Positions 42,211 through 52,630 of a stretch of 64,000 nucleotides of DNA are shown here, piece after piece. The notes beneath the pieces were generated by a model that was not told the origin of the DNA, made no database searches, and was given only the letters and a program-made list of their open reading frames with translations. The DNA comes from Clostridium rhizosphaerae (GTDB lineage: Bacteria; Bacillota; Clostridia; Clostridiales; Clostridiaceae). Both the position numbers and the translations under genes were made by a program. The stretch is taken from positions 1,445,945 through 1,509,944 of the forward strand of contig NZ_JAESWC010000002.1 in the NCBI RefSeq assembly GCF_016765585.1, written 5' to 3'. The number at the start of each line of letters is the position of its first letter. Within the stretch, counting starts at the first letter, position 1.

Positions 42211-42288
42211 TAAGTTTTAAGAGAATTTGAAATTTTTATTTCAAATTTTATAGATTATGATAGTTAAAAATCATACCTATTAAATAAA

Positions 42289-42314
42289 CGACATATTTCC
42301 TAGGGAATATGTCG
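42289..42314. terminator. Terminator of cwlD
   Basis: CGACATATTTCC / TAGGGAATATGTCG pair over 10-12 bases, with T-rich sequence on both sides (CTTTTT on the plus strand, TTTATTT on the minus). It lies 16 bases after the cwlD stop and also screens the glutamate operon promoter. Confidence 0.75.
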
Positions 42315-42329
42315 CTTTTTATAAATTTC

Positions 42330-43022
42330 TTAATCTTCTTCAAAGTAGCTATTTATAGACTTAACTAAGGAATCAGTTATTTTTTCTTGATATTTTTCAT
42401 CTTTTAATCTTATTTCTTCTTCAGTATTAGATAAAAATCCACATTCTACGATAACTGAAGGCATTTGATCATTGCATCTTAATATCTTATAATTATCCTT
42501 TGCTGGCTTTTCTACTCGTTTGTTATTTTTATCTAAATCAATTCTAAAGTTTTCTTGTATTATATGAGCTAGTAATTTACTTTCTTTAAAATCAGAATAC
42601 CAAACCTGAGCACCATAATATTGGCCTTGTGGAAAATGATTTTGATGTATGCTTATAAACATATCTATATCCGACTTTTCTTTAATCTTACACCTATTTG
42701 CCAGATCTTCCGCTTTCTTGCTACCCCCTCTCTTTTTACCTTCTAATAAATCTTTATCTTCATCTCTTATCATTATAATATTATATCCATTTTTACTAAG
42801 CTTCTCTTTAAGTTTTAGACTTATTTGCAAGTTAATATCTTTTTCTTTTATACCACTTTTACCTTCTGCACCTCCATCATATCCTCCATGACCTGCATCA
42901 ATCAAAATTGTTTTTTTATTTTCTCTAACAGTACCTTCTGCTTTTGCTTTTGTTTCACTACAAATTGCACAAAATATTAAAATCATTATTACTAAAATTA
43001 GCGTACACCTATACTTTATCAT
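42330..43022 (-). CDS. cwlD: N-acetylmuramoyl-L-alanine amidase, CwlD type
   Basis: CwlD removes peptide side chains from muramic acid during spore cortex formation so that muramic-delta-lactam can be made. The 230-residue protein has a signal peptide (CTLILVIMILIFCAICS) and one zinc amidase_3 domain: IDAGHGGYDGGAEG (His ligand), Glu in GIKEKDINL, FISIHQNH (second His) and VIVECGFLSNTEEE (catalytic Glu). The fit to CwlD rests on length and on its place beside the ribosomal cluster, where it is often found. A vegetative amidase is the alternative. Confidence 0.88.
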   Translation of the reverse strand: MIKYRCTLILVIMILIFCAICSETKAKAEGTVRENKKTILIDAGHGGYDGGAEGKSGIKEKDINLQISLKLKEKLSKNGYNIIMIRDEDKDLLEGKKRGGSKKAEDLANRCKIKEKSDIDMFISIHQNHFPQGQYYGAQVWYSDFKESKLLAHIIQENFRIDLDKNNKRVEKPAKDNYKILRCNDQMPSVIVECGFLSNTEEEIRLKDEKYQEKITDSLVKSINSYFEED

Positions 43023-43253
43023 AATGCAATAAAATCCCTCCCTTTAATACGATAGAATAGTTATAAATTAATTATTTTAGTTTATGTTATAATACAAATT
43101 TTAGTTTATTAAACTATTGGAAAAAACCAAGACTTTATATGTAAAACAATAACATTTTTACATTAATGATGTTACAAAATACCCAATCTTCAAGAATTTT
43201 TCCGACATAGTTAATATATTAGAACTTTTGCATTATATATATTGAAAAAATAA

Positions 43254-43280
43254 AAAAAAGAGGAAAATTTCCTCTTTTTT
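43254..43280 (-). terminator. Terminator of rplM-rpsI
   Basis: AAAAAAGAGGAAA pairs with TTTCCTCTTTTTT around a short loop, 6 bases after the rpsI stop codon. The rest of the 263-base gap (43023-43285) is AT-rich and holds nothing else I can name. Confidence 0.7.
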
Positions 43281-43285
43281 AAATA

Positions 43286-43678
43286 CTATCTCTTTGAGAA
43301 TTGTGGAGCTCTTCTAGCCTTCTTAAGACCGTATTTCTTTCTTTCCTTCATTCTTGGGTCTCTTGTTACGAAACCGGCTTTCTTAAGTTCTGGTCTAAGA
43401 TTTTCATCAGATTTCATTAATGCTCTAGTAATACCATGTCTGATAGCACCTGCTTGACCTGTGAATCCACCACCATGCACATTAACTATTACGTCAAATT
43501 TTTCTTTAGTTCCAGTTAATACTAATGGTTGATTAACTATGAATCTTAATGTCTCTAATCCAAAGTAGTTTTCTATATCTCTCTTATTGATTGTTACTTT
43601 ACCTTCTCCTGGTACAAGTCTAACTCTTGCTATAGATTTTTTTCTTCTACCAGTTCCAAAATATTGAACTTTAGCCAT
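43286..43678 (-). CDS. rpsI: 30S ribosomal protein S9
   Basis: S9 is 130 residues, standard length. It shows [19 protein letters not shown] at the start, [19 protein letters not shown] in the middle, and the conserved basic C-terminal tail [12 protein letters not shown] that reaches the P-site tRNA. It follows rplM by 24 bases and is last of the pair. Confidence 0.98.
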   Translation of the reverse strand: MAKVQYFGTGRRKKSIARVRLVPGEGKVTINKRDIENYFGLETLRFIVNQPLVLTGTKEKFDVIVNVHGGGFTGQAGAIRHGITRALMKSDENLRPELKKAGFVTRDPRMKERKKYGLKKARRAPQFSKR

Positions 43679-43702
43679 TATTAATCCTCCCTTTGCTTCC
43701 GA

Positions 43703-44137
43703 TTAGTACTTTAACTCAAGTACTTCTGGTTTTTGTGCTTCGTGATTGTGCTCTGAACCTCTATATACCTTTAATTTCTTAAGCATATCTCTTCCTAAAG
43801 GTCCATCTGGAAGCATTCTTCTTACTGCTTCATGAAAAGCAAATTCAGGTTTCTTTGCTAAAACTTCTCTGTAAGGAGTTTCCTTTAATCCACCTGGATA
43901 TAATGAGTGATGTCTCATCATTTTTTGATCTAATTTCTTTCCAGTTAAAACAACTTTTTCAGCGTTTATAATGATTACGAAATCTCCAGTATCAACGTTT
44001 GGTGTAAACACTGGCTTATGCTTTCCTCTTAATATTGTTGCAACTTGGCTAGCTACTCTTCCTAGTGGTTTTCCAGCTGCATCGACAACATACCATTTTC
44101 TTTCAACTTCATTTTTCTTTGCTAAGTATGATTTCAT
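43703..44137 (-). CDS. rplM: 50S ribosomal protein L13
   Basis: L13 is 144 residues, with the family N-terminus [20 protein letters not shown] and the [12 protein letters not shown] end. It is an early assembly protein of the large subunit. It leads the rplM-rpsI transcript and has a structured leader and strong promoter upstream, fitting feedback by L13. Confidence 0.98.
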   Translation of the reverse strand: MKSYLAKKNEVERKWYVVDAAGKPLGRVASQVATILRGKHKPVFTPNVDTGDFVIIINAEKVVLTGKKLDQKMMRHHSLYPGGLKETPYREVLAKKPEFAFHEAVRRMLPDGPLGRDMLKKLKVYRGSEHNHEAQKPEVLELKY

Positions 44138-44154
44138 CTTTTTCCCTCCCTGAG

Positions 44155-44222
44155 CTCTACATAAAAAACGTTTATCTATGTCAAGATCCGGGGCTAGTGG
44201 ATCTTATACACTACATAATACA
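44155..44222 (-). ncRNA. L13 leader RNA (autoregulatory element)
   Basis: The leader of rplM has a 7-bp hairpin AAGATCC-N9-GGATCTT (44183-44205), followed by GACATAGATAAACG and a T-run. Its place and form fit the Firmicutes L13 leader, which L13 binds to reduce its own expression. Limits are approximate. Confidence 0.65.
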
Positions 44223-44231
44223 ACATTACTC

Positions 44232-44260
44232 ATTATAATACATTCTACCAGGTGTGTCAA
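44232..44260 (-). promoter_or_regulatory. SigA-type promoter of rplM-rpsI
   Basis: On the minus strand TTGACA (44255-44260) and TATAAT (44232-44237), both perfect consensus, are separated by 17 bases. Confidence 0.88.
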
Positions 44261-44270
44261 TAAATTTCCT

Positions 44271-45008
44271 TTAATTATAATATACAACTTCCAAGCATAA
44301 TCCTTTTGCAGGTACAGTCTTCCCTGCCTTGTTTCTATCCTTAGAATTGATAACATCTGAAACATCATGAGGTTTTAATTTACCTACCCCAACATCAATG
44401 AGAGTTCCAGTCATTATTCTTACCATATTATATAAAAATCCATCACCTTTAACAGAAAATATAATTTTATCTCCAATTCTTATAATCTCAGCATCATTTA
44501 TAGTTCTTATCGAAGTTTTCACAGAACTTCCTGTGCTTTTGAAAGCTGAAAAATCACGAGTACCAATAAAGTATTTACAAGCCCTGTTCATAGACTCATG
44601 ATCTAATACTTTTTTATAGTGATATACATATTTTCTATCTATTGCTGGTGGCTGTTCCCTATTTAATATAGTATAACTATAACTTTTAGCTAAACAAGAA
44701 TATCTTGCATGAAAATTTGTTTCTACTTCTTCTGAATTTATTATTACTATATCCTCTGGCAATTTACTATTTATAGCCTCTTTAAATTTTTGTGGTGGAA
44801 TTGTACTGTTTGTAAAAAAGTTAGCGCAAAAACCCCTAGCATGTACCCCGGCATCAGTCCTGCTTGAACCTATAACTTCAAGCCTCTCATTTGTCAGTTT
44901 TTCTATGCTTTCCTCTAATCTTTGTTGCACTGTAACAGCATTTTTTTGCCTTTGCCAGCCAGCATAATTTGTTCCATCATATTCAATAATAAGTTTTATA
45001 TTTTTCAT
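44271..45008 (-). CDS. truA: tRNA pseudouridine(38-40) synthase
   Basis: TruA makes pseudouridine at positions 38-40 of the anticodon arm. The 245 residues carry the catalytic aspartate in SSRTDAGVHARGF (about residue 52), the YDGTNYAGWQRQKN start and the GDGFLYNMVRIMTGTLI RNA-binding block. It follows ecfT by 20 bases and is last in the ecfA-ecfA-ecfT-truA set seen in Firmicutes. Confidence 0.96.
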   Translation of the reverse strand: MKNIKLIIEYDGTNYAGWQRQKNAVTVQQRLEESIEKLTNERLEVIGSSRTDAGVHARGFCANFFTNSTIPPQKFKEAINSKLPEDIVIINSEEVETNFHARYSCLAKSYSYTILNREQPPAIDRKYVYHYKKVLDHESMNRACKYFIGTRDFSAFKSTGSSVKTSIRTINDAEIIRIGDKIIFSVKGDGFLYNMVRIMTGTLIDVGVGKLKPHDVSDVINSKDRNKAGKTVPAKGLCLEVVYYN

Positions 45009-45028
45009 AATTTAACTCCAAGAAAAAA

Positions 45029-45841
45029 TTATACTGCTTTCCACCAAAATCTGCCTGCAACGCACAAAGCAACGAATACCATAGTTGCAAAGGTAGCTGT
45101 AACATCTCTGCCTGTAAGCTTTAATTGTTTCATCCTGGTTCTACCTTCTCCTCCTCTATAGCATCTTGCCTCCATTGCCATTGCTAGTTCATCAGCTCTT
45201 CTAAATGAACTTATAAACAATGGTACTAATAAAGGAATTAAATTTTTAGCCCTTCTAAATATGTTACCACTTTCAAAATCCGCCCCTCTTGCCATTTGAG
45301 CTTTCATTATCTTGTCAGTTTCATCCATAAGTGTAGGAATAAATCTTAAAGCTATAGTCATCATCATGGCAAGTTCGTGAGCTGGCACCCCTATCTTCTT
45401 AAGGGGATTTAATAGCTTCTCTATTCCATCTGTAAGCTCAATAGGAGATGTAGTGAGCGTTAATAATGAGGTTCCAACTATCAAAAAGCTTAACCTTAAT
45501 ACCATAAAGGCAGCCAAAACAAGACCTTCACGATATATTCTAAGGAACTTCCATCTAAATAGAATCACATCTCCACTGGTCATAAATATATTTATTAAAG
45601 CTGTAAATAGAAGCAATACAAATATAGGTTTCAAGCCTTTATATATATACCTTACCGGAACTTTAGATATTGCAATTGATAAACCGGTAAATGCAATAAT
45701 AAAGATGTATCCTTCAAAGTTATTAACTATAAAAAGAGCTGCTATATAAACAATAGAAATTAGTATTTTAACTCTAGGGTCTAACTTATGAATAAAGGAG
45801 TCTCCAGGCACATATTGACCAATTGTAATATCTTTAATCAT
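45029..45841 (-). CDS. ecfT: ECF transporter transmembrane subunit EcfT
   Basis: EcfT is the shared membrane subunit of energy-coupling-factor vitamin importers, joining the ATPase pair to different substrate-binding S proteins. The 270 residues have about five membrane helices, the [17 protein letters not shown] start, and the coupling motifs ARGADF (about residue 193) and ARCYRGG near the C-terminus that contact EcfA. It overlaps ecfA2 by 8 bases. Confidence 0.95.
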   Translation of the reverse strand: MIKDITIGQYVPGDSFIHKLDPRVKILISIVYIAALFIVNNFEGYIFIIAFTGLSIAISKVPVRYIYKGLKPIFVLLLFTALINIFMTSGDVILFRWKFLRIYREGLVLAAFMVLRLSFLIVGTSLLTLTTSPIELTDGIEKLLNPLKKIGVPAHELAMMMTIALRFIPTLMDETDKIMKAQMARGADFESGNIFRRAKNLIPLLVPLFISSFRRADELAMAMEARCYRGGEGRTRMKQLKLTGRDVTATFATMVFVALCVAGRFWWKAV

Positions 45842-46697
45842 CTTTACCTCTCCTTACATTCTTTAGTATTTGTTCCTTAGCTTGTTCTATTGTAAATGCA
45901 TCTTCTGATATATTAAAGCCTCTGTCCTTTAGCTCCTTCATCAAGTATGTAACCTGTGGTACAGCCAAACCAACATCTTCTAATGTATTAATTTCCTTAA
46001 ATACCTCACTAGGTCTACCATCTAAAATACATTTACCTTTATGCATAACTAATATTCTATCGGAAACTTTAGCTACATCTTCCATGCTGTGTGAAACCAA
46101 AATTATCGTCATATTGTATTCTTTATGAAGAATTTTCACTTGATTTAATATATCATCCCTACCTTTAGGGTCTAATCCTGCTGTAGGTTCATCTAATATC
46201 AAAACATTCGGTTCCATTGCAACTACTCCTGCAATAGCAACTCTTCTTTTTTGACCACCACTTAAATCAAATGGAGATTTATCTTTGTAAGTTTCATATT
46301 CGAGGCCAACCATTTCCATAGCACGCTTAACTCTTTTACTTATTTCTTCATCACTTAACCCTAAATTTTTAGGACCAAAGGCTATATCTTTCTCAATTGT
46401 TTCTTCAAAAAGTTGATATTCTGGATATTGAAAAACTAAACCAACTTTTTTTCTTATATCAGTTAATTTAGCACCTTTCTCAGTTATATTAATATTATTA
46501 ACTAATATTTTTCCACTTGACGGTTTTAAAAGTCCATTTATGTGCTGAATAAGAGTAGATTTACCAGAACCAGTATGACCAATAAGTGCAACAAATTCTC
46601 CCTCATTTATAGTTAGTGAAACATTATCCAAGGCTTTTTTTTCAAAAGGTGATCCTTTCATATAAACATGTGACAGATTCTCTATTACAATTGACAT
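45834..46697 (-). CDS. ecfA2: ECF transporter ATPase EcfA2
   Basis: The 287-residue ABC ATPase has Walker [11 protein letters not shown]-loop [15 protein letters not shown], signature [14 protein letters not shown], Walker [14 protein letters not shown] and switch His in [10 protein letters not shown]. With EcfA1 it powers uptake of vitamins or metals. It overlaps ecfA1 by 13 bases and ecfT by 8. Glutamate mutase needs B12, so one S partner might import cobalamin, but no S protein is in the window. Confidence 0.96.
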   Translation of the reverse strand: MSIVIENLSHVYMKGSPFEKKALDNVSLTINEGEFVALIGHTGSGKSTLIQHINGLLKPSSGKILVNNINITEKGAKLTDIRKKVGLVFQYPEYQLFEETIEKDIAFGPKNLGLSDEEISKRVKRAMEMVGLEYETYKDKSPFDLSGGQKRRVAIAGVVAMEPNVLILDEPTAGLDPKGRDDILNQVKILHKEYNMTIILVSHSMEDVAKVSDRILVMHKGKCILDGRPSEVFKEINTLEDVGLAVPQVTYLMKELKDRGFNISEDAFTIEQAKEQILKNVRRGKDD

Positions 46698-47527
46698 ATC
46701 TTTTCCACCATCTCATCTATTGTTAATATATTAGTATCTATATTAATTCCACTTTGCTTCAACTCATAAGCCAGTTCCGTTACTTGTGGAACATCAAGTC
46801 CTATCTTTTTCATTGCTGGAACTTGGCTGAAGATATCCCTCGGAATTCCTTCCATTATTATTTCACCTTGGTCCATAACAATAATTCTATCTGCTTCTGC
46901 TGCTTCCTCCATAAAGTGAGTGATAAGTATTATGGTAATTCCATATGTTTTATTTATACTCTTTATTGTCTTAATAACTTCTTTTCTTCCTGATGGATCA
47001 AGCATCGCTGTAGGTTCATCAAATATTATACATTCTGGTCTCATTGCTAAAATTCCTGCAATAGCTATTCTTTGCTTTTGCCCACCTGAAAGTAAATGAG
47101 GAGCATGCCTTCTATAATCATACATGTCAACATTTTTTAAAGCCTCATCAACTCTGCGCCTTATCTCTAATGGATCAATCCCTAAATTTTCTGGACCAAA
47201 AGCAACATCTTCTTCTACTATAGTTGCAACTATCTGGTTATCAGGATTTTGAAATACCATTCCAGCCTTATTTCTTATATTCCATAAATGGTTGCTATCT
47301 GAAGTATCTAGTCCGTCAACAAAAACTTTTCCCTCGCTTGGTAGAAGCAATGCATTAACATGTTTTGCTAAAGTAGATTTTCCAGAACCATTACGTCCTA
47401 GAATAACAAGAAACTCACCTTTTTTGACGTCGAGATTAACGTCATTAACAGCTGTCTTTTCTTGTTCACCTTCATTAGCAGTATATTTATAAGTAAGGTT
47501 TCTAAACTCTACCATATTTTCATTCAT
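46685..47527 (-). CDS. ecfA1: ECF transporter ATPase EcfA1
   Basis: The ATPase has Walker [11 protein letters not shown]-loop [20 protein letters not shown], signature [15 protein letters not shown], Walker [14 protein letters not shown] and switch [11 protein letters not shown]. The ATG at 47527 (280 residues) is chosen because GAGGTG lies 7 bases upstream. It pairs with the overlapping ecfA2. It follows rplQ but a hairpin lies between. Confidence 0.95.
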   Translation of the reverse strand: MNENMVEFRNLTYKYTANEGEQEKTAVNDVNLDVKKGEFLVILGRNGSGKSTLAKHVNALLLPSEGKVFVDGLDTSDSNHLWNIRNKAGMVFQNPDNQIVATIVEEDVAFGPENLGIDPLEIRRRVDEALKNVDMYDYRRHAPHLLSGGQKQRIAIAGILAMRPECIIFDEPTAMLDPSGRKEVIKTIKSINKTYGITIILITHFMEEAAEADRIIVMDQGEIIMEGIPRDIFSQVPAMKKIGLDVPQVTELAYELKQSGINIDTNILTIDEMVEKICQL

Positions 47528-47547
47528 TAAAAACACCTCTATTACAA

Positions 47548-47582
47548 AAAAGGGACTAAGCTAGTTTAACTTAATCCCTTTT
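47548..47582 (-). terminator. Terminator or attenuator after rplQ
   Basis: AAAAGGGA (47548-47555) pairs with TCCCTTTT (47575-47582) across a 19-base inner region that can pair partly. On the minus strand it is followed by TTTTTTG. It separates the ribosomal protein operon from the ecf genes; some readthrough is possible. Confidence 0.65.
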
Positions 47583-47586
47583 CATA

Positions 47587-47928
47587 TTATACTAACTCTA
47601 GTATAACTATTTCAGCTCCGTCGCCTCTTCTTGGACCTACTTTGTACATTCTAGTATATCCACCATTTCTTTCAGCATACTTTGGAGCTACCTTTTCAAA
47701 TAAATCAGTTACTACAGTTTCTTCAGTAACAAATGCAAGAACCTGTCTTCTAGCATGAAGATCTCCTCTTTTTGCAAGAGTAATCATTTTTTCTGCTATA
47801 TTTCTAGTTTCTTTAGCTCTTGTTTCAGTAGTTTCTATCTTACCATGTTTTAGAAAACTAGTTACTAAGTTTCTTAACATTGCTTTTCTTTGGTCAGTTG
47901 GACGACCTAATTTACGATATCCTGCCAT
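47587..47928 (-). CDS. rplQ: 50S ribosomal protein L17
   Basis: L17 is 113 residues, the short bacterial form, with [20 protein letters not shown] at the start and [20 protein letters not shown] at the end. It is last of the alpha operon, 47 bases after rpoA, with a terminator-like hairpin after it. Confidence 0.98.
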   Translation of the reverse strand: MAGYRKLGRPTDQRKAMLRNLVTSFLKHGKIETTETRAKETRNIAEKMITLAKRGDLHARRQVLAFVTEETVVTDLFEKVAPKYAERNGGYTRMYKVGPRRGDGAEIVILELV

Positions 47929-47975
47929 GTCTTTACCTCCTTTTTACAATCGTCGGTACACCATATACTTGTGTA

Positions 47976-48923
47976 TTATTCATCACTCATTCTTAAGCCA
48001 AGTCCTAAAGCAGCAAGTTTTTGTTCAACTTCTTCTAAAGACTTTTTGCCTAAGTTTCTAACTTTCATCATATCATCCATAGATCTTTGTGTAAGTTCTT
48101 GAACTGTATTAATTCCAGCTCTTTTTAAGCAGTTATAGCTTCTAACAGAAAGATCCAATTCTTCTATGGTCATTTCAAGGACTTTTTCTTTTTTATCTTC
48201 TTCCTTTTCAACCATAATTTCAACATTATTAGCATGATCAGTTAGTGTCATAAATAACTTAAAGTGTTCAATAAGTATTTTAGCAGACAAACCAATAGCT
48301 TCGTCTGGTTTTATAGTTCCATTGGTCCATACTTCTAGAGATAATTTATCATAGTCAGTAATTTGACCTACTCTAGTATTTTCTACTGTAAAGTTAACTC
48401 TTTTTACTGGAGTATATATAGAATCTACAGGTATTACTGTAATACCTTGATTCTCAGACTTATTCTTAGTCTGAGATACATAACCTCTGCCTCTATCAAC
48501 AGCTATCTCCATATAAAGTCTTCCATCAGCATCTAAAGTAGCTATATGTAGATCTTTATTTATTACTTCTACATCTCCATCTGTTCTTATATCTGCACCA
48601 GTTACTTCACCTTCACCTTTTGCATCTATATATATGGTTCTAGCACCTTCACCATTCATCTTCAATGCCAAGCCCTTTATATTTAAAATAAGCTCGGTAA
48701 CATCTTCCTTAACTCCCTGAACAGTAGAGAATTCATGAAGAACATTTTCAATTTTAACGGAGGTTGCAGCAACTCCAGGTAATGAAGAAAGTAATATTCT
48801 TCTTAATGAATTACCTAGAGTTATACCATATCCTCTTTCTAATGGTTCTATTACAAACTTGCCATAGCTGCCATCTTCTTTAAGTTCGACACATTCTATT
48901 TTTGGCTTTTCTATTTCTAACAT
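47976..48923 (-). CDS. rpoA: RNA polymerase alpha subunit
   Basis: RpoA dimerises to start assembly of RNA polymerase. The 315 residues have the N-terminal domain ([20 protein letters not shown]) and the C-terminal domain for UP elements and activators ([36 protein letters not shown]). It lies between rpsD and rplQ as in most bacteria. Confidence 0.98.
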   Translation of the reverse strand: MLEIEKPKIECVELKEDGSYGKFVIEPLERGYGITLGNSLRRILLSSLPGVAATSVKIENVLHEFSTVQGVKEDVTELILNIKGLALKMNGEGARTIYIDAKGEGEVTGADIRTDGDVEVINKDLHIATLDADGRLYMEIAVDRGRGYVSQTKNKSENQGITVIPVDSIYTPVKRVNFTVENTRVGQITDYDKLSLEVWTNGTIKPDEAIGLSAKILIEHFKLFMTLTDHANNVEIMVEKEEDKKEKVLEMTIEELDLSVRSYNCLKRAGINTVQELTQRSMDDMMKVRNLGKKSLEEVEQKLAALGLGLRMSDE

Positions 48924-48984
48924 ACTATAACCCTCCTTATTATTTGAATTAATGTTATTTTGAGGGCAACTGATTCTAATTTAA

Positions 48985-49605
48985 TTACTTGCTATATAAC
49001 TCAACTATTAGTGTTTCATTTACTGGAACATCTATATCAGCTCTTGATGGTTCAGCAACAACCTTAGCCTCAAAGTTTTCTACATTACCTTGTAACCAAT
49101 TTGGAAGAGCTTTTGGATTTTCAGCGAACATCTTGAATCTTTCGCTGCTTCTGCTCTTATCAGCAACAGTTATAACATCACCAGCAGATAGTCCATATGA
49201 TGGAATATCGACTTTCTTTCCATTAACTAAGAAATGTCCATGATTTACTAACTGTCTAGCTTCTCTTCTTGATGAACCATAACCTAGTCTGAATACTACG
49301 TTATCTAATCTCATTTCAAGAAGTCTTAACAAGTTTTCACCAGTCATTCCCTTCATTCTATCAGCTTTTTCAAAGTATCTTCTGAATTGACCTTCAAGTA
49401 ATTCGTAGATTCTCTTAGCCTTTTGCTTTTCTCTTAATTGAACACCATAGTTTGATAACTTCTTTTTACTTTGTCCGTGTTGTCCTGGTGCATAGCCTCT
49501 TCTAGCAAATGCACACTTATCTGTATAGCATCTATCCCCTTTAAGGAATAGCTTCATTCCTTCTCTTCTGCATATTCTGCAGTGAGCTCCAGTATATCTT
49601 GCCAT
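48985..49605 (-). CDS. rpsD: 30S ribosomal protein S4
   Basis: S4 is 206 residues with an S4 RNA-binding domain ([20 protein letters not shown]). The N-terminus holds four cysteines in CRICRREG and CYTDKC, the zinc-binding C+ form. S4 is a primary 16S-binding protein and often represses its own operon; a candidate leader lies before rpsM. It is third in the rpsM-rpsK-rpsD-rpoA-rplQ order. Confidence 0.98.
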   Translation of the reverse strand: MARYTGAHCRICRREGMKLFLKGDRCYTDKCAFARRGYAPGQHGQSKKKLSNYGVQLREKQKAKRIYELLEGQFRRYFEKADRMKGMTGENLLRLLEMRLDNVVFRLGYGSSRREARQLVNHGHFLVNGKKVDIPSYGLSAGDVITVADKSRSSERFKMFAENPKALPNWLQGNVENFEAKVVAEPSRADIDVPVNETLIVELYSK

Positions 49606-49649
49606 TAAATCTACACCTCCTGTATTATTCTATACGACTAAGAGAAAAA

Positions 49650-50048
49650 TTAAACTCTTCTTCTCTTAGGTGGTCTGCAGCCATTATGTGGAATTGGAGT
49701 AACATCTTTAATTAAAGTTACTTCTAATCCAGCAGCTTGAAGTGATCTGATAGCAGCTTCTCTACCAGCTCCTGGTCCCTTTACATATACTTCAACACTT
49801 CTTAATCCGTGTTCCATTGCTGCCTTTGCTGCAGTTTCTGCAGCCATTTGAGCTGCGTATGGAGTGCTCTTTCTTGAGCCTCTAAATCCTAATCCACCTG
49901 CACTCGCCCATGATAAAGCGTTTCCGTTTTTATCAGTAAGTGTAACTATAGAGTTATTGAAAGTGGATTTAATATGTGCAGCGCCATGCTCAACATTTTT
50001 TCTCTCTTTTCTTCTTCTAGTCTTTTTTACTTTAGACTGAGCTGCCAT
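49650..50048 (-). CDS. rpsK: 30S ribosomal protein S11
   Basis: S11 is 132 residues, with [20 protein letters not shown] near the start and the conserved end [18 protein letters not shown]. It forms part of the small-subunit platform. It follows rpsM by 15 bases. Confidence 0.98.
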   Translation of the reverse strand: MAAQSKVKKTRRRKERKNVEHGAAHIKSTFNNSIVTLTDKNGNALSWASAGGLGFRGSRKSTPYAAQMAAETAAKAAMEHGLRSVEVYVKGPGAGREAAIRSLQAAGLEVTLIKDVTPIPHNGCRPPKRRRV

Positions 50049-50063
50049 TCTCTTACCTCCCTA

Positions 50064-50435
50064 CTATTTCTTTTTCTTAGCCCCTATAGCTCTCTTTGGG
50101 CCTTTTCTTGTTCTTGCATTAGTTTTTGTTCTTTGTCCTCTTACTGGAAGACCTTTTCTATGTCTCATGCCTCTATAGCATCCTATTTCAACAAGTCTCT
50201 TAATATTAAGAGCGATATCTCTTCTAAGATCACCCTCAACTTTAAAGTTCTTGTTTACATAATCTCTAAGTGCATTAACTTCTTCTTCAGTTAGGTCTCT
50301 AACTCTTGTATCTGGATTAACTCCAGTTTCCTTTAGTATTCGCTGTGAACTTGGTAATCCAATACCATAAATATATGTCAGACCTATTTCAACTCTTTTT
50401 TCCTTTGGTAGGTCAACACCTGCTATTCTTGCCAT
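50064..50435 (-). CDS. rpsM: 30S ribosomal protein S13
   Basis: S13 is 123 residues, with [20 protein letters not shown] at the start and the basic tail [17 protein letters not shown]. It sits in the small-subunit head and contacts L5 and P-site tRNA. The gap before it (129 bases) holds a hairpin that may be regulatory. Confidence 0.98.
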   Translation of the reverse strand: MARIAGVDLPKEKRVEIGLTYIYGIGLPSSQRILKETGVNPDTRVRDLTEEEVNALRDYVNKNFKVEGDLRRDIALNIKRLVEIGCYRGMRHRKGLPVRGQRTKTNARTRKGPKRAIGAKKKK

Positions 50436-50496
50436 TAAATCTTACACCTCCTAGGTATTAATCAATTGAAAGCAAATTTATTTATATATATTTTAA

Positions 50497-50550
50497 GTTT
50501 TAGGCCAATAGTAAATTAATATATCTTCTATCGTCAGCCGCACCTAAAAC
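50497..50550 (-). other. Candidate structured leader before rpsM
   Basis: GTTTTAGG (50497-50504) and CCTAAAAC (50543-50550) are exact complements enclosing 38 bases, between rpmJ and rpsM. The gene order that follows is the one controlled by S4 at this place in E. coli. The clostridial RNA differs in sequence, so this is only a candidate. Confidence 0.35.
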
Positions 50551-50564
50551 ATTATTAACATCTA

Positions 50565-50690
<126 letters not shown>

Positions 50691-50693
50691 TTA

Positions 50694-50912
50694 TTACTTT
50701 GCTCTCCATGTTATTCTACCACGTGATAAATCATATGGAGATAACTCCACTGTGACCTTATCACCTGGAATTATTTTTATAAAATTCATTCTTAGTTTAC
50801 CTGATATATGTGCCAATATTTCATGACCACTTTCAAGTTCAACTTTAAACATAGCATTTGGCAGAGCTTCTAAAACTTTACCCTGCATTTCAATAACATC
50901 ATCCTTAGACAT
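50694..50912 (-). CDS. infA: Translation initiation factor IF-1
   Basis: IF-1 is 72 residues from ATG 50912, the canonical [20 protein letters not shown] start; the upstream in-frame extension is not used. It is a single S1-type OB fold ([20 protein letters not shown]) that occupies the A site during initiation. AGGAGG lies 12 bases before the ATG, a little far. Confidence 0.97.
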   Translation of the reverse strand: MSKDDVIEMQGKVLEALPNAMFKVELESGHEILAHISGKLRMNFIKIIPGDKVTVELSPYDLSRGRITWRAK

Positions 50913-50919
50913 AAGGTAA

Positions 50920-51201
50920 TCAAACCTCCTCACTAGAGTTCATATACTGTAAGAACTTTTTTACCATACTATTACTAACTCTCTTACCTGCTAAAAGCAA
51001 GTTTTTTATTTCATCTGCTGAAATATTAGTAATATTAAGATGTTTTATCTTTTTCTTTTTTGGCTTTTCAATAGTTCTTAAATCCCCATCTGAAATATAG
51101 ACATAATTCTCATCAATTATACCTACGACGATAAAGTAACGACCTTCATCTCTTCCAGATTTTGATAAAGCAACATTGCCAATGTATTCAGCATTTGTCA
51201 A
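50920..51201 (-). CDS. KOW-domain RNA-binding protein (L14e-like)
   Basis: The 93-residue protein starts at TTG 51201 with GAGGTGG 5 bases upstream, just after map. An N-terminal KOW-type beta barrel ([35 protein letters not shown]) is followed by a basic stretch KPKKKKIKH and a helical tail. Clostridia and bacilli often carry this L14e/L6e-like protein between map and infA; its exact role in the ribosome or RNA handling is not established. Confidence 0.8.
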   Translation of the reverse strand: MTNAEYIGNVALSKSGRDEGRYFIVVGIIDENYVYISDGDLRTIEKPKKKKIKHLNITNISADEIKNLLLAGKRVSNSMVKKFLQYMNSSEEV

Positions 51202-51214
51202 TGTAACCACCTCA

Positions 51215-51961
51215 TTAGATAAGAGTAAGTATTTCTGGACCATTATTTAAAATGGCTACAGTGTTTTCGTAATGTGCTGAAAGAGATCCATCCCTAGTTA
51301 CAACTGTCCATCCATTTGATTGTACATCAACTCCATACTGACCAATATTTACCATAGGTTCAATAGCAAGAACCATTCCCTGCCTTAATTTCGGTCCCCT
51401 ACCAGGTCTACCGAAATTAGGTACCTCTGGATCTTCATGCATATCTTTACCTATTCCATGTCCTACGAAATCACGCACAATTGAAAAGTGAAAGTTCTCA
51501 ACATAAGTTTGTATTGCTGAAGATATATCAGAAAGCTTATTGCCAACTTTAGCATATTCTACTCCTTTGAAAAAGCTTTCCCTAGTTACTTCGATCAGCT
51601 TTTGAGCTTCACTAGAAACTTTACCAACAGGAATAGTTCTTGCTGCATCACCTTGGTAACCATTTAAAATAGCACCACAATCAACGCTGATTATATCTCC
51701 TTCTTGTAAAACTCTACTGCCAGGAATTCCGTGAACAACCTCGTTATTTACTGACGCACAAATAGAGGCAGGGAATCCATTATAACCTTTGAATGATGGT
51801 TTAGCATTATGTTTTAGTATGAACTCTTCTGCTATTTTATCTAACTCTGCAGTGGTTATTCCAGGCTTCACTATCTCTTCAAGTCTTGCCAGAGTTTCTC
51901 CAACAAGTTTTCCTGCATGTCTCATATATTCTATTTCTATATCATTTTTTATAATTATCAT
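51215..51961 (-). CDS. map: Methionine aminopeptidase, type I
   Basis: Map removes the initiator methionine. The 248 residues carry the five metal ligands: [18 protein letters not shown] (two Asp), [18 protein letters not shown] (His), [10 protein letters not shown] (Glu) and HYENTVAI (Glu). It overlaps the adk stop by 4 bases (ATGA type). Confidence 0.97.
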   Translation of the reverse strand: MIIIKNDIEIEYMRHAGKLVGETLARLEEIVKPGITTAELDKIAEEFILKHNAKPSFKGYNGFPASICASVNNEVVHGIPGSRVLQEGDIISVDCGAILNGYQGDAARTIPVGKVSSEAQKLIEVTRESFFKGVEYAKVGNKLSDISSAIQTYVENFHFSIVRDFVGHGIGKDMHEDPEVPNFGRPGRGPKLRQGMVLAIEPMVNIGQYGVDVQSNGWTVVTRDGSLSAHYENTVAILNNGPEILTLI

Positions 51962-52611
51962 TTATTACCACTCCCTAGAATGTCACAAATATTTTTAAAA
52001 ACATCGTTTATTGCTTGAGTTCCATCTACTATAGAAAGCATTTCTTTTACTTTGTAGTAATTTATCAATGGTTGAGTCTGATCATGATAAATTTGTAACC
52101 TATCTTTAACGGTTTCTTCTTTATCATCTTTTCGTTGAGTAACATCACTACCACACACATCACATTTACCTTCATAATTCGGAGGGTTAAATTTTATATG
52201 ATAGCTGGCTCCACAAGAAAGACAAACTCTTCTTCCACTCATACGTTCAATAATAAAATCTTTTGGAACATCAATAAGTAAAGCAGTATCTAACTTTTCA
52301 CCTTTATTTTCTAAGAACTCATCCAAAGCTTTGGCTTGAATAACTGTCCTTGGAAACCCATCGAGTAAAAATCCGATTTTGCAATCTTCTTGCATTAATC
52401 TTTCTTCAACTAAGTTAATAGTTAATTCATCAGATACAAGCTCTCCTCTGTCGATGCTTTTCTTTGCCTCAATTCCTAGTGGAGTTCTTTTAGAAATATG
52501 ATTTCGAAAGATATCACCTGTCGATATATGAGGTATGGAAAATCTATTGCAAATTGACTTAGCTTGAGTTCCCTTTCCAGCTCCAGGAGGGCCTAATAAA
52601 ACAATTTTCAA
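51958..52611 (-). CDS. adk: Adenylate kinase (zinc-containing)
   Basis: Adk balances AMP, ADP and ATP. From TTG 52611 the protein is 217 residues and begins with the P-loop [20 protein letters not shown]; this TTG has GGAG 9 bases upstream, and the longer frame start would be unusual. The lid has CxxC pairs ([10 protein letters not shown] and CDVCGSD) that bind zinc, as in clostridia and bacilli. GFPRTVIQA is the substrate loop. It follows secY by 19 bases. Confidence 0.96.
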   Translation of the reverse strand: MKIVLLGPPGAGKGTQAKSICNRFSIPHISTGDIFRNHISKRTPLGIEAKKSIDRGELVSDELTINLVEERLMQEDCKIGFLLDGFPRTVIQAKALDEFLENKGEKLDTALLIDVPKDFIIERMSGRRVCLSCGASYHIKFNPPNYEGKCDVCGSDVTQRKDDKEETVKDRLQIYHDQTQPLINYYKVKEMLSIVDGTQAINDVFKNICDILGSGNK

Positions 52612-52630
52612 CAGCACCATCTCCAATTTA

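Noticed and set aside
42050..42329. Cobalamin riboswitch before the B12-dependent glutamate mutase operon
   Set aside because: No B12-box-like sequence is seen; the region holds a promoter, a palindromic operator and the cwlD terminator.
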